A stretch of DNA of 64,000 nt from Methylobacterium nodulans ORS 2060 (lineage in GTDB: Bacteria; Pseudomonadota; Alphaproteobacteria; Rhizobiales; Beijerinckiaceae): the NCBI RefSeq assembly GCF_000022085.1, contig NC_011894.1, forward strand, positions 1,886,501 through 1,950,500. Reading direction: 5' to 3'. The position numbers and the translations under genes were made by a program. A model generated the notes under the pieces. The model ran no database searches and was not told the DNA's origin. It was given only the letters and a program-made list of their open reading frames with translations. Positions 8,930 to 17,932 of this stretch are shown here, one piece after another (position 1 is the stretch's first letter; every line of letters begins with the position of its first letter).

Positions 8930-11349
8930 TGTCGGGCCTTCAGGATGGAATCGAGGACGCCGCCATCGTCGAAATGCGTCTTCTGCGCCTTGGCCCAGCC
9001 GCCGAACGCATCGTCGATGGTGACGAGCTTCAGCTTCGGGAAGCGGGCGAGGTCCTCCTTGGCGACGGCGGATTCGTCGCGCGGCCGGTAGAAGTTCTTG
9101 GCGATGATGGCCTGCGCCTTCGGCGTGTAGAGGAACTGCAGGTAGGCCTCGGCCTGGCGGCGGGTGCCCTTCTGGTCGACGTTGCCGTCGACGAGCGCCA
9201 CCGGCGGCTCCGCCAGGATCGACAGCGAGGGCACGACGATGTCGAACTTGCCCTTGCCGAACTCCTCGTCGGCCAGGAAGGCCTCGTTCTCCCAGGCGAT
9301 CAGCACGTCGCCGAGGCCGCGCTGCACGAAGGTCGTGGTCGCGCCCCGCGCCCCTGTGTCCAGCACCGGCACGTTCTTGAACAGGGCGGAGATGAACTCC
9401 TTCGCCTTCTCGTCACCATTGCCGTTCCGGGCAAGCCCGTACGCATAGGCGGCGAGATAGTTCCAGCGCGCGCCGCCCGAGGTCTTCGGGTTCGGCGTGA
9501 TCACCTGGACGCCCGGCTTCACGAGGTCGTCCCAGTCCTTGATGCCCTTCGGGTTGCCCTTGCGCACCAGGAACACGATGGTCGAGGTGTAGGGCGTCGA
9601 GTTGTGCGGCAGCCGCTTCTGCCAGTCGGCCGGGATCTTCTTCGAGCGCGCCGCGATCGCGTCGATGTCGCTCGCGAGCGCGAGCGTCACCACGTCGGCG
9701 GGCAGCCCGTCGATGACGGCGCGGGCCTGCGCGCCCGAGCCGCCATGGGAGGCGCGCACCGTTACGCTCTCGCCGGTCTTCTGCTTCCACTCGGCCGCGA
9801 AGGCGGCGTCGATCGCCCGGTAGAGTTCCCGGGTCGGGTCGTAGGAGACGTTCAGCAGCACCTGGGCATCGGCCCGCTCGGGCGCCGCGAGGCCGCCGAG
9901 GAGGGCTGCGCCCGCGAGGAGCGCGAGGCTCTTCGCGCCGAACAGGCGGCGCAGGCCGGCGAGCAGCCCGCCGCGCCGCGGCGCCGTCTCCCCGGACGCG
10001 GCCGGCGTCGCTGCTGTAGTCTCGGCTGCAGTCTCCGCTGCAGCCTTGGCCGGAGCCTGGACGAGGCCGAGCGCCGCCGTGTCGGTGGTCTCGCGGTCGA
10101 TCAGAATCAGGCTGCCGGTGTCGCGGTTGTCCCGGTACGCATCCACCGCCACCGCGCGGTCGAGGCTCAAGGTCACGTCGCCGATGTCGTTGACCGCGAG
10201 GCTTTCCGCCGCCTGCGACAGGCCCGTCTCCGGGTCGATGCGCGAGACGATGCGCTCGACCACCGCATTCGCCGTCACGGTGCCGACCTTGGCGATGAGC
10301 GTCGCGCCGGGGGTGAGCTCCGTCTCGCGCGCCCAGAACAGGCGCACGTCGAGCCGCTCGGAGACGCGCGGCGGGGCGTCCGCCGCCGCGATCACGCTGC
10401 CGCGCGAGGCGTCGAGCTCGTCGGCCAGCACCAGCGTCACCGATTGCCCGGCGATCGCCACCGGCAGGTCGCCATCCGCCGTGACGATGCGGGCGATGGT
10501 CGAGGAGCGGCCCGAGGGCAGCACCGTCACGGCGTCGCCGGGCGCCACCCGCCCGGAGGCGATCAGGCCCGAGAAGCCGCGGAAATCGGAATTCGGCCGG
10601 TTCACCCACTGCACCGCCATGCGGAAGGGCGCGACCTCCTCCTCCAGATGGGCCGGCACCTCCTCGAGGTATTGCAGCAGCGGCGGGCCCGCATACCAGG
10701 GCGCCGCCGCGCCCGGCAGCACGACGTTGTCGCCGTTCGCCGCCGAGAGCGGGATCGCCGTCACGTCGGCGAAGCCGAGGGCCTGAGCGAAATCCTGGAA
10801 CTCGGCCGCGATCGCCTCGAACCGGCTTTCGGACCAGCCGATCAGGTCCATCTTGTTGACGGCCAGCACCACGCGCCGGATGCCGAGCATGGAGACGAGG
10901 AGCGCGTGGCGCCGGGTCTGGCGGCTGAGGCCCTTACGGGCGTCGACGAGCAGCACGGCGACCTCGGCCGTGGAGGCGCCCGTCGCCATGTTGCGGGTGT
11001 ACTGCTCGTGGCCGGGCGTGTCGGCAACGATGAAGGAGCGCCGCTCGGTGGAGAAGAACCGGTAGGCGACATCGATGGTGATGCCCTGCTCGCGCTCGGC
11101 CTGCAGGCCGTCGACCAGGAGGGCGAGGTCGAGCTCCGCCCCGCGCGTGCCATGGCGGCGGGAATCGCGCTCCAGCGCGCTCACCTGATCGTCGAAGATC
11201 TGCTTGGTGTCGTGCAGCAGGCGCCCGATCAGGGTCGACTTGCCGTCGTCGACGGAGCCGCAGGCGATGAAGCGCAGCACTTCCTTGCGCTGATGGACTG
11301 CCAGGAACGCCTCGTAGCCGAAGGCGCGCGTGGACTGATGCACCGTCAT
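8926..11349 (-). CDS. Fusion of sulfate adenylyltransferase GTPase subunit CysN to a sulfate-binding protein
   Basis: 807 residues in one uninterrupted frame. Residues 1-430 are a complete CysN: G1 [10 protein letters not shown]3 [13 protein letters not shown]4 NKMDL, then the two beta-barrel domains ending [19 protein letters not shown]. CysN with CysD makes APS from ATP and sulfate in the cytosol. Residues 431-457 are an Ala/Thr-rich linker. Residues 460-496 look like a signal peptide: [12 protein letters not shown], a hydrophobic core [17 protein letters not shown] and a signal-peptidase-like ADA|Q. Residues 497-807 are a complete periplasmic sulfate-binding protein of the Sbp/CysP class ([71 protein letters not shown]). 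No CysC kinase domain is present. Between residues 431 and 496 there is no in-frame ATG, GTG or TTG, only CTG, so a separate start for the binding protein is not obvious. Lies between cysD and cysT and supplies the only binding protein in the operon. Confidence 0.9.
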   Translation of the reverse strand: MTVHQSTRAFGYEAFLAVHQRKEVLRFIACGSVDDGKSTLIGRLLHDTKQIFDDQVSALERDSRRHGTRGAELDLALLVDGLQAEREQGITIDVAYRFFSTERRSFIVADTPGHEQYTRNMATGASTAEVAVLLVDARKGLSRQTRRHALLVSMLGIRRVVLAVNKMDLIGWSESRFEAIAAEFQDFAQALGFADVTAIPLSAANGDNVVLPGAAAPWYAGPPLLQYLEEVPAHLEEEVAPFRMAVQWVNRPNSDFRGFSGLIASGRVAPGDAVTVLPSGRSSTIARIVTADGDLPVAIAGQSVTLVLADELDASRGSVIAAADAPPRVSERLDVRLFWARETELTPGATLIAKVGTVTANAVVERIVSRIDPETGLSQAAESLAVNDIGDVTLSLDRAVAVDAYRDNRDTGSLILIDRETTDTAALGLVQAPAKAAAETAAETTAATPAASGETAPRRGGLLAGLRRLFGAKSLALLAGAALLGGLAAPERADAQVLLNVSYDPTRELYRAIDAAFAAEWKQKTGESVTVRASHGGSGAQARAVIDGLPADVVTLALASDIDAIAARSKKIPADWQKRLPHNSTPYTSTIVFLVRKGNPKGIKDWDDLVKPGVQVITPNPKTSGGARWNYLAAYAYGLARNGNGDEKAKEFISALFKNVPVLDTGARGATTTFVQRGLGDVLIAWENEAFLADEEFGKGKFDIVVPSLSILAEPPVALVDGNVDQKGTRRQAEAYLQFLYTPKAQAIIAKNFYRPRDESAVAKEDLARFPKLKLVTIDDAFGGWAKAQKTHFDDGGVLDSILKARQ

Positions 11350-12287
11350 CAGAAGTAGCCTTCCTGCTTCTTGCGCTCCATGGCGCCCGCCCCGTCCTTG
11401 TCGATCACCCGGCCCTGGCGTTCGGAGGTGCGGGCGGCCAGCGTCTCGCCGATGATCTCCGGCAGGGTCGCGGCGTCGCTCTCCACCGCCCCGGTGAGCG
11501 GATAGCAGCCGAGGGTGCGGAACCGCACCTTACGCAGCTCGGGCGTCTCGCCCGGCTCGAGCGGCAGCCGCTCGTCGTCGACCATGATGAGCTGGCCGTC
11601 ACGCCGCACCACCGGCCGCTCGGCCGAGAAGTAGAGCGGCACGATCGGAATCCTCTCCTGCTCGATGTAGAGCCAGATATCGAGCTCGGTCCAGTTCGAG
11701 AGGGGGAAGACGCGCAAGGATTCGCCGCGCTTCTTCTTGAGGTTGTAGAGGTGCCAGGGCTCGGCGCGCTGGCGCTTCGGGTCCCAGCGGTGCTGCGCCG
11801 TGCGCAAGGAGACGATGCGCTCCTTGGCGCGCGAGGCTTCCTCGTCGCGCCGCGCGCCGCCGAACGCGGCGTCGAACTTGTACTTGTCGAGGGCCTGCCG
11901 CAGGGCCTGCGTCTTCATCACGTCGGTATGGACCTCGGAGCCGTGGCTCACCGGCCCGATGCCGCGGGCGAGCCCGTCCGGGTTCGTGTAGACGAGGAGG
12001 TCGAGCCCGAGCTCCTTCGCGCGCGCGTCGCGGAAGGCGATCATCTCCCTGAACTTCCAGGTCGTGTCGACATGGAGGAGCGGGAAGGGCAGGCGGCCCG
12101 GCGCGAAGGCCTTGAGCGCGAGGTGCAGGAGGACGGAGGAGTCCTTGCCGATCGAGTAGAGCATCACCGGGTTCTCGGTCTCGGCGACCGTCTCCCGCAT
12201 GATATGGATGCTCTCCGCCTCCAGGCGCTGAAGATGGGTCAGGCGCGGCGTGTCGAGCTGCGCGAGGGGCTTGAGCGCGGCGCTCAT
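11349..12287 (-). CDS. cysD: Sulfate adenylyltransferase small subunit CysD
   Basis: 312 residues. PP-loop ATP-pyrophosphatase that forms APS with the CysN part of the downstream protein. The adenylation motif is [18 protein letters not shown]; further CysD signatures are [48 protein letters not shown] and the C-terminal [12 protein letters not shown]...ERKKQEGYF. Start set at the ATG giving [16 protein letters not shown]; the frame extends upstream only inside cysH. Stop and the cysN start share one base (TGATG), and its own start overlaps the cysH stop by 4 bp. Confidence 0.95.
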   Translation of the reverse strand: MSAALKPLAQLDTPRLTHLQRLEAESIHIMRETVAETENPVMLYSIGKDSSVLLHLALKAFAPGRLPFPLLHVDTTWKFREMIAFRDARAKELGLDLLVYTNPDGLARGIGPVSHGSEVHTDVMKTQALRQALDKYKFDAAFGGARRDEEASRAKERIVSLRTAQHRWDPKRQRAEPWHLYNLKKKRGESLRVFPLSNWTELDIWLYIEQERIPIVPLYFSAERPVVRRDGQLIMVDDERLPLEPGETPELRKVRFRTLGCYPLTGAVESDAATLPEIIGETLAARTSERQGRVIDKDGAGAMERKKQEGYF

Positions 12288-13078
12288 GCGGCCAACTCCG
12301 GTTTGGACGAATGCGGGACCGTGCCGGTCGATTGCGCCGCCGTGGTGGCATGGCTGCCGGGGGCGCCTGCGACGTGCAGGCCGCATTCCTTCTTGGATTC
12401 CTGTTCCCACCACCAGCGTCCGGCCCGCTCGGGCTCGCCGACCTTCACCGCCCGCGTGCAGGGCGCGCAGCCGATCGACGGGAAGCCCCGGTCGTGCAGG
12501 ACGTTGTAGGGAACGAAGTTTTCGTGCACCGCGCCGGCCACGTCCTCCCGGGACCAGTCCGCGAGCGGGTTGATCTTGATGAGGCCGCGGGCGGCATCGG
12601 CCTCCGCGAGCGGGGTGGCGGCGCGGTTCGCCGACTGGCCGGCGCGAAGCCCCGTGATCCAGGCCGCGGCGCCTTCGAGCGCACGGGCGAGCGGCACCAC
12701 CTTGCGGAAGCCGCAGCAGGCCTGCCGCGCCTCGACCGAGTGCCGGAAGCCGTTGATGCCGGATTCCGCCACGAAGAGCTCCTCGGCCTCGCGGTCGGGC
12801 ACGTAGGCGCGGATGCGGAAACCATAGGCCGCCTCGGTCTCCGCCCAGACGTCGTAGGTCTCGGGGAAGAGGCGGCCGGTATCGAGGGTGACGATCTCGG
12901 CCCGCGATTTCGCCATGCGCAGGAAATGCGTGAGCGCCTGATCCTCGAGCCCGAAGCTCGTGGTGAAGACCAGCCGGCCCTCCACGCTCCGGTCGATCAG
13001 CGCGAGGCGGGCGGCGATGTCGAGGGGGGCGAGCGCAGAGGCCAATTCCTGCGCCGCACGGTCGAGAGCCACTGTCAT
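12284..13078 (-). CDS. cysH: APS reductase CysH (iron-sulfur type)
   Basis: 264 residues. Reduces adenylyl-sulfate to sulfite. Four cysteines for a [4Fe-4S] cluster are present: C121-C122 (CCGFRK) and C204-x2-C207 (CAPCTR), plus the catalytic C232 in the ECGLH motif. This four-cysteine arrangement marks enzymes that accept APS; consistently, no CysC kinase is encoded in the cluster, so the pathway would run APS to sulfite directly. Substrate-binding stretches [15 protein letters not shown] and [13 protein letters not shown] are intact. A tail of about 30 residues after ECGLH ([21 protein letters not shown]) is longer than usual. First gene of the operon cysH-D-N-T-W-A. Confidence 0.93.
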   Translation of the reverse strand: MTVALDRAAQELASALAPLDIAARLALIDRSVEGRLVFTTSFGLEDQALTHFLRMAKSRAEIVTLDTGRLFPETYDVWAETEAAYGFRIRAYVPDREAEELFVAESGINGFRHSVEARQACCGFRKVVPLARALEGAAAWITGLRAGQSANRAATPLAEADAARGLIKINPLADWSREDVAGAVHENFVPYNVLHDRGFPSIGCAPCTRAVKVGEPERAGRWWWEQESKKECGLHVAGAPGSHATTAAQSTGTVPHSSKPELAA

Positions 13079-13115
13079 GGGATCCGTCGGGAACGCCTTG
13101 TCGGATCCGCTAAGT

Positions 13116-13139
13116 GTTCGCTATACCGAACGGTGTCAA
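13116..13139 (-). promoter_or_regulatory. Candidate promoter and palindromic operator of the cysH operon
   Basis: On the minus strand TTGACA (13139-13134) is followed immediately by the palindrome GTTCGGTATAGCGAAC (13131-13116), about 40 bp before the cysH start. The palindrome would occupy the spacer and -10 region and so could be a repressor or activator site. No good -10 hexamer at 17 bp (CACTTA). Confidence 0.4.
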
Positions 13140-13236
13140 GGCATGACTGCCTTACATGCGCAGCGTTTTCCGCGCCGCAGCGCGATCCGACGCAGGGGCA
13201 GGCCGGCCCCGATCGGGCTGGACGGCCGAAGAATTA

Positions 13237-13246
13237 GAATGTTCTT
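13237..13246 (+). promoter_or_regulatory. GAATGTTCTT element upstream of the Lrp gene
   Basis: GAATGTTCTT at 13237-13246, in the spacer between divergent cysH and the Lrp/AsnC gene, recurs on the other strand at 13862-13871 (AAGAACATTC), after the same gene. A shared site for the encoded regulator is an inference. Confidence 0.35.
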
Positions 13247-13301
13247 CTCTCCGGGCCACCCTGCGGCTCAAGATTCTTCTCCAGAACCGGGAGCACCCGT
13301 C

Positions 13302-13802
13302 GTGGATGCCATCGATTTGAAGATCCTGGCCCTGCTGCAGCAGGACGCGACCCTCTCGATCGCCCAGATTGGCGAGCGCGTCGGCTTGTCGCAGACGCCC
13401 TGCTGGAAGCGGATCCAGCGACTCGAGGCCGAGGGCGTGATCGACCGGCGCGTGGCGGTGCTGGACCCGGTGAAGCTCGGGCTCGGCCTCACCGTCTTCG
13501 TCTCCGTGGAGACGAGCGACCATTCGCGCGAGTGGCTCGACCGCTTCGCCGCGGCGGTCGCCGCCATGCCGGAGGTGCTCGAATTCTACCGGATGGCCGG
13601 CGACGTGGACTACATGCTGCGGGTCGTCGTCTCCGACATGCAGGCCTACGACGCCTTCTACAAGCGGCTGATCGGCTCGCTCCCGCTGAAGAACGTGACC
13701 TCCCGCTTCGCCATGGAGAAGGTGAAGAGCACCACGGCTTTGCCCCTGCCGGCGGCGCCGTTCGCGCCGGCCGTCGTGGCTGCCGGACTCGGGGGAAAAT
13801 AA
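13302..13802 (+). CDS. Lrp/AsnC-family transcriptional regulator
   Basis: 166 residues. N-terminal winged helix-turn-helix (AIDLKILALLQQDATLSIAQIGERVGLSQTPCWKRIQRLEAEGVI, about residues 3-48) and C-terminal RAM ligand-binding domain (FVSVETSDHSREWLDRFAAAVAAMPEVLEFYRMAGDVDYMLRVVVSDM). Start set at the GTG 13302 because GGGAG lies 8 bp upstream; an ATG at 13239 has no comparable ribosome site and overlaps a likely operator. Transcribed divergently from the cysH operon and followed by cysJ and cysI, so control of sulfur assimilation, perhaps with cysteine or another sulfur amino acid as effector, is a reasonable guess but not shown by sequence. A low-complexity tail (LPLPAAPFAPAVVAAGLGGK) follows the RAM domain. 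Confidence 0.88.
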   Translation: MDAIDLKILALLQQDATLSIAQIGERVGLSQTPCWKRIQRLEAEGVIDRRVAVLDPVKLGLGLTVFVSVETSDHSREWLDRFAAAVAAMPEVLEFYRMAGDVDYMLRVVVSDMQAYDAFYKRLIGSLPLKNVTSRFAMEKVKSTTALPLPAAPFAPAVVAAGLGGK

Positions 13803-13850
13803 TTTTCTCCCGCGCTGCGTCACGGCAGTGGCGTTGATCTCCAAATCGCC

Positions 13851-13868
13851 TGTTCTTCAAAAAGAACA
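13851..13868. promoter_or_regulatory. 18-bp palindrome upstream of cysJ
   Basis: TGTTCTTCAAAAAGAACA: 7-bp perfect arms around a 4-bp A-rich centre, 44 bp before the cysJ ATG. The right arm extends into AAGAACATTC, the reverse complement of the element at 13237-13246. This is typical of an operator for a dimeric regulator such as the adjacent Lrp/AsnC protein. TTGACT at 13875-13880 may be the -35 of the cysJ promoter. Confidence 0.5.
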
Positions 13869-13911
13869 TTCCCGTTGACTTGCGGCCCTCGGGGTCGCAC
13901 ATGGTGCACAC

Positions 13912-15693
13912 ATGTCACGATCCGCCCTGCTCCCCCGCACGGCCCCCTTCGGCGACGCCGAGCGGGCCCATCTCGATGCCGCCCTCGGGGCGGCGACGCC
14001 GATTCAGCGCGCCTGGCTCGCGGGCTTCCTCGCCGGCCTCGACGCCGCCGCGATCGCCCCTGCCGCCGCCGAGCAGCCTCAGGCCGCCGCGCCCCCGCGT
14101 GCGGCCGAGCCGCTGACGGTGCTGTTCGCGAGCGAGTCGGGCAATTCGGAGAAGCTCGCGGGCGACGTCGCCAAGCTTGCCCGCAAGAGCGGCTTCAAGC
14201 CCAAGGTGGTCGATTTCGCCGATCTCGACGTGGCGACGCTCGCCAAGGAGAAGCGCGTCATCGTGGTTGCGGCGACCTGGGGCGAGGGCGAGCCCCCGGC
14301 GCGGGCCGTGCGGGCCTACAACGAGCTGATGGGGCAGGGCGCCCCGCGCCTCGACGGCGTCGAGTTCGGGGTGCTGGCGCTCGGTGACACCTCCTACGCG
14401 GAGTTCTGCGCGATCGGGAAACGGCTCGACGCGCGCTTCGAGGCGCTGGGCGCCACGCGCGTGCTCGACCGGGTCGATTGCGACCTCGACTTCGACAAGC
14501 CTGCCGCCGCCTGGATCAAGGACGCCCTCAAGGCACTGACGCCGGCCGAGCCTGCCGGCAACGTCGTGGCGGTCGATTTCGCCCGCGCAGCGCCGGGCGA
14601 GGCGGAGGAGGTCGAGGTCAGCCGCGAGCCCGTCGCCGCCGAGGTGATCGAGCACGTCAACCTGAATTCGTCGCGCTCCGACAAGGAGACGATCCACCTC
14701 GCGCTCGCCTTCGAGGATGGGGCGCCGGCTTACGAGCCCGGCGATTCCCTCGAACTCTACCCCGAGAACGACCCGGCCCTCGTCGATGAGATCCTGAAGG
14801 CGGCGGGCCTTGCGGGCGATGCGGCCCTGCGGCAGGCGCTGCTCGCCGAGCGCGACATCACCACGCTCTCAGCCGCGACGGTGGAGCGCTTCGTCAAGGC
14901 GACCGGCCACGCGGAGGCCCGCCGCCTGCTCGAGAGCGGCGAGGTGAAGGCCTGGATCGAGGGGCGCCACCTCATCGACCTGCTCGAGACCTATCCGGCG
15001 GCGCTCTCGGCCGCGCAGCTGTCGGAGATCACGCGACCGCTACCGCCGCGGGCCTATTCCATCGCCTCCTCGCGCAAGGAGGTGGGGGACGAGGCGCATC
15101 TGACCATCGCGGCGGTGCGCTACACCAGCCATGGCCGCGCCCGCACCGGCGTCGCCTCGGTCCACGTGGCCGACCGCATCCGCAACGGCGCCAAGGTCAA
15201 GGTGCGGGTGAAGCCCAACAAGCATTTCCGCCTGCCGAGCGACCCTGCGACCGACATCATCATGGTCGGGCCCGGCACCGGTGTGGCGCCCTTCCGGGCC
15301 TTCGTGCAGGAGCGCCGCGCCACCGAGGCGCCGGGCCGCAACTGGCTGTTCTTCGGCGACCGCCGCTTCACCCACGACTTCCTGTATCAGCTCGAATGGC
15401 AGGACGCTCTGGAGGACGGCTCGCTCCACAGCATCGACGTTGCCTTCTCGCGGGATCAGCCCGAGAAGATCTACGTGCAGGACCGCCTCTACGCGCGGCG
15501 GCGCGAGGTGGTGGAGTGGCTTGAGAACGGCGCGCATTTCTATGTCTGCGGCGACGCTAAGGCGATGGCCAAGGACGTGCGGGCCGCTCTGGTGCGGGCC
15601 TATGCCGACGTGAAGGCGCTCTCGCCGGAGGCCGCCGAGGCGGCGGTCGCCGCGCTGGAGCGCGCCAAGCGCTACCAGCAGGACGTTTACTAA
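13912..15693 (+). CDS. cysJ: Sulfite reductase flavoprotein subunit CysJ
   Basis: 593 residues. Passes electrons from NADPH through FAD and FMN to the CysI haemoprotein. Domains in order: N-terminal helical extension (AHLDAALGAATPIQRAWLAGFLAGLDAA), FMN-binding flavodoxin domain at about 68-205 (LFASESGNSEKLAGDVA, WGEGEPP, LALGDTSYAEFC), a connecting domain, the FAD site RAYSIASS at about 378 and the NADPH site GPGTGVAPFRAF at about 450, ending with the aromatic C-terminus DVY typical of this reductase class. No Shine-Dalgarno precedes the ATG at 13912 and the best promoter candidate lies close to it, so the transcript could have a very short leader. cysI follows 205 bp downstream, after a repeat element. 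Confidence 0.92.
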   Translation: MSRSALLPRTAPFGDAERAHLDAALGAATPIQRAWLAGFLAGLDAAAIAPAAAEQPQAAAPPRAAEPLTVLFASESGNSEKLAGDVAKLARKSGFKPKVVDFADLDVATLAKEKRVIVVAATWGEGEPPARAVRAYNELMGQGAPRLDGVEFGVLALGDTSYAEFCAIGKRLDARFEALGATRVLDRVDCDLDFDKPAAAWIKDALKALTPAEPAGNVVAVDFARAAPGEAEEVEVSREPVAAEVIEHVNLNSSRSDKETIHLALAFEDGAPAYEPGDSLELYPENDPALVDEILKAAGLAGDAALRQALLAERDITTLSAATVERFVKATGHAEARRLLESGEVKAWIEGRHLIDLLETYPAALSAAQLSEITRPLPPRAYSIASSRKEVGDEAHLTIAAVRYTSHGRARTGVASVHVADRIRNGAKVKVRVKPNKHFRLPSDPATDIIMVGPGTGVAPFRAFVQERRATEAPGRNWLFFGDRRFTHDFLYQLEWQDALEDGSLHSIDVAFSRDQPEKIYVQDRLYARRREVVEWLENGAHFYVCGDAKAMAKDVRAALVRAYADVKALSPEAAEAAVAALERAKRYQQDVY

Positions 15694-15715
15694 AGACCCG
15701 ATCTCTCGATCGAAT

Positions 15716-15879
15716 CGCGGGATCCCCTCTCCCGAGTGGGAGAGGGGTAGGGGTGAGGGTGGAGACGGTGCAGCAAGGATTCTGAGCCGTGCCGCTGCCA
15801 ACACCACGGTCAGTGATCAATCCTGAACCGTAGCACCCTCACCCCTGCCCCTCTCCCACCCGGGAGAGGGGATCCCGCG
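15716..15879. repeat. Long inverted-repeat element between cysJ and cysI (copy 1)
   Basis: A 45-bp left arm (15716-15760) is the reverse complement of 15835-15879 with only two mismatches; arms carry nested CCCTCTCCC...GGGAGAGGGG hairpins. The interior GGAGACGGTGCAGCAAG recurs in opposite orientation in the element at 17727-17904. This is a REP/MITE-like non-coding repeat of about 164 bp, which could also form a strong hairpin in a cysJ-cysI transcript. Confidence 0.85.
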
Positions 15880-15898
15880 TCTGGCACGGATTCCCGCG

Positions 15899-17707
15899 AT
15901 GGACGACCACAAGACAGCCTCTCCCCCCCGCGAGCGCAGCTACGAGACGCCTCCGGCCGAGCGGCCGATCACCGATGCCGAGGCGGCGCGGGCGGCGGCG
16001 CTCTCGGCCAACGAGCACATCAAGATCGCGAGCGGGTACCTGCGCGGGACGCTGGCGGACGGGCTCCTGAAGCACGCCACCGGCGCGATCTCCGACGATG
16101 ACGGCCAGCTCGTGAAGTTCCACGGGATGTACCTGCAGGACGACCGCGACCTGCGGGCCGAGCGGACGAAGAAGAAGCTGGAGAAGGCCTATTCCTTCAT
16201 GATCCGCCTGCGCATCGCGGGCGGGGTCGTGAGCCCGAAGCAGTGGCTCGCCCTCGACGAGATCGCCCGCACCTACGCCAACGGCACGCTCCGGGCGACG
16301 ACGCGCCAGACCTTCCAGTACCACGGCGTGATCAAGTCGAACCTCAAGCGCACCATGCAGGCGATCGACGCGGTGCTGCTCGACACCATCGCGGCCTGCG
16401 GCGACGTCAACCGTAACGTAATGGCGGCGACGAACCCGGCCCAGACGGGCGCCCACAAGGCCGCCTATCAGCTCGCCAAGACCATCTCCGACACGCTGCT
16501 GCCGAAGACCAATGCCTGGCGCGAGATCTGGCTCGACGGCGAGCGCGTGGTTGGCGGCGAGGACGAGGCGGTGGAGCCGATCTACGGCAAGACCTACCTG
16601 CCGCGGAAGTTCAAGATCGTGGTGGCGGTGCCGCCCTCGAACGAGGTCGACATCTTCGCGCATGATCTCGGCTTCATCGCCATCTTGGACAAGAAGAACA
16701 AGCTCAAGGGCTGGAACGTCACGGTCGGCGGCGGCATGGGCATGACCCATGGGGAGACCGATACCTTCCCGCGCACCGCCGACGTGATGGCCTTCTGCGA
16801 GCCCGAGGATGCCCTCAAGGTCGCGGAGGCGGTCATGACCGTCCAGCGCGACTGGGGCAACCGCAAGTCGCGCAAGAACGCCCGCCTCAAATACACGATC
16901 GAGCGCTACGGGCTCGCCGCCTTCCGGGCCGAGGTGGAGCGCCGGGTCGGGCGCAAGCTCCAGGATCCGAAGCCCTTCCGGTTCGAGAGCAACGGCGACC
17001 GCTACGGCTGGGTCGAGGGCGAGGACGGGCGCCACCACCTGACGCTCTACCTGCCGTCGGGCCGCATCAAGGATGTCGAGGGCGGGCCCCGGTACCTCTC
17101 GGGCCTGCGCCGCATCGCCGAGGTCCACCAGGGCGACTTCCGCCTCACCGGCAACCAGAACGTCATCGTGGCGAATGTGCCGGCGGACAGGAAGTCCGAG
17201 ATCGACGCGCTGGTGGCGGAATACGGGCTTAACCTTGGGGTGACGGCGCTGCGCCGCAACAGCCTCGCCTGCGTGGCGCTGCCGACCTGCGGCCTCGCCC
17301 TCGCGGAGAGCGAGCGCTTCATGCCGGGCCTCCTCACCGAGCTGGAGGAGAGCCTCGCCGCGCACGGGTTGCAGGACGAGGACATCACCATCCGGATGAC
17401 CGGCTGCCCGAATGGCTGCGCCCGGCCCTACATCGCCGAGATCGGCTTCGTCGGCCGCGGCCCTGAGCGGTACAACCTCTATCTCGGCGCGGCCTTCGAC
17501 GGCTCGCGGCTCTCGAAGCTCTACGCCGAGGATGTGGCCGCCAAGGACATCCGCGCCACGCTCGATCCGCTCTTCGCCGCCTATGCGCGCGATCGCCAGC
17601 CTGGCGAGCGGTTCGGCGATTTCGTGATCCGGGCCGGCTTTGTCGCCAAGACCATCAACGGGCCGGACTTCCACGACCGCACGGGAGCGCTCAAGGCGGT
17701 GGCGTGA
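15899..17707 (+). CDS. cysI: Sulfite reductase haemoprotein subunit CysI
   Basis: 602 residues. Six-electron reduction of sulfite to sulfide at a coupled sirohaem-[4Fe-4S] centre. Two ferredoxin-like halves and two sirohaem domains are recognisable; first-half hallmarks are TRQTFQYHGV and CGDVNRNVMA. The four cluster cysteines are in CVALPTCGLALAE (about 458-464) and TGCPNGCARPY (about 500-504). Length and the ending GDFVIRAGFV fit the NADPH-dependent CysI family; the partner flavoprotein CysJ is just upstream. ATG preceded only by the repeat element, so it has either its own promoter in the repeat flank or read-through from cysJ. Confidence 0.94.
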   Translation: MDDHKTASPPRERSYETPPAERPITDAEAARAAALSANEHIKIASGYLRGTLADGLLKHATGAISDDDGQLVKFHGMYLQDDRDLRAERTKKKLEKAYSFMIRLRIAGGVVSPKQWLALDEIARTYANGTLRATTRQTFQYHGVIKSNLKRTMQAIDAVLLDTIAACGDVNRNVMAATNPAQTGAHKAAYQLAKTISDTLLPKTNAWREIWLDGERVVGGEDEAVEPIYGKTYLPRKFKIVVAVPPSNEVDIFAHDLGFIAILDKKNKLKGWNVTVGGGMGMTHGETDTFPRTADVMAFCEPEDALKVAEAVMTVQRDWGNRKSRKNARLKYTIERYGLAAFRAEVERRVGRKLQDPKPFRFESNGDRYGWVEGEDGRHHLTLYLPSGRIKDVEGGPRYLSGLRRIAEVHQGDFRLTGNQNVIVANVPADRKSEIDALVAEYGLNLGVTALRRNSLACVALPTCGLALAESERFMPGLLTELEESLAAHGLQDEDITIRMTGCPNGCARPYIAEIGFVGRGPERYNLYLGAAFDGSRLSKLYAEDVAAKDIRATLDPLFAAYARDRQPGERFGDFVIRAGFVAKTINGPDFHDRTGALKAVA

Positions 17708-17726
17708 GGCCGCCGCGCCGGGGAAC

Positions 17727-17904
17727 CCCTCTCCCGAGTGGGAGAGGGGCTGGCGATCGAAGATCGCGCGTGAGGGTGCTACGTTTCAGAACAAGGCACT
17801 GAGCGTCGCGCTGGCAGCGGCACGGTTCAGACTTCTTGCTGCACCGTCTCCACCCTCACGTGGGATCTTCGATCCCCATACCCCTCTCCCACTCGGGAGA
17901 GGGG
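17727..17904. repeat. Long inverted-repeat element after cysI (copy 2)
   Basis: Left arm 17727-17779 and right arm 17851-17904 are near-perfect reverse complements of about 54 bp, with the same CCCCTCTCCCGAGTGGGAG hairpin at each end. The interior matches copy 1 at 15716-15879 in inverted orientation. Lies between convergent cysI and the aminotransferase gene, where the hairpin may also terminate transcription. Confidence 0.85.
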
Positions 17905-17932
17905 ATCCCGCACGGACTCGTCTCGGAACAGA

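Noticed and set aside
9413..10609. A separate minus-strand gene of 398 codons inside the CysN-Sbp region
   Set aside because: It is the shifted frame of the fusion, with low-complexity Arg/Gly/Ala sequence.
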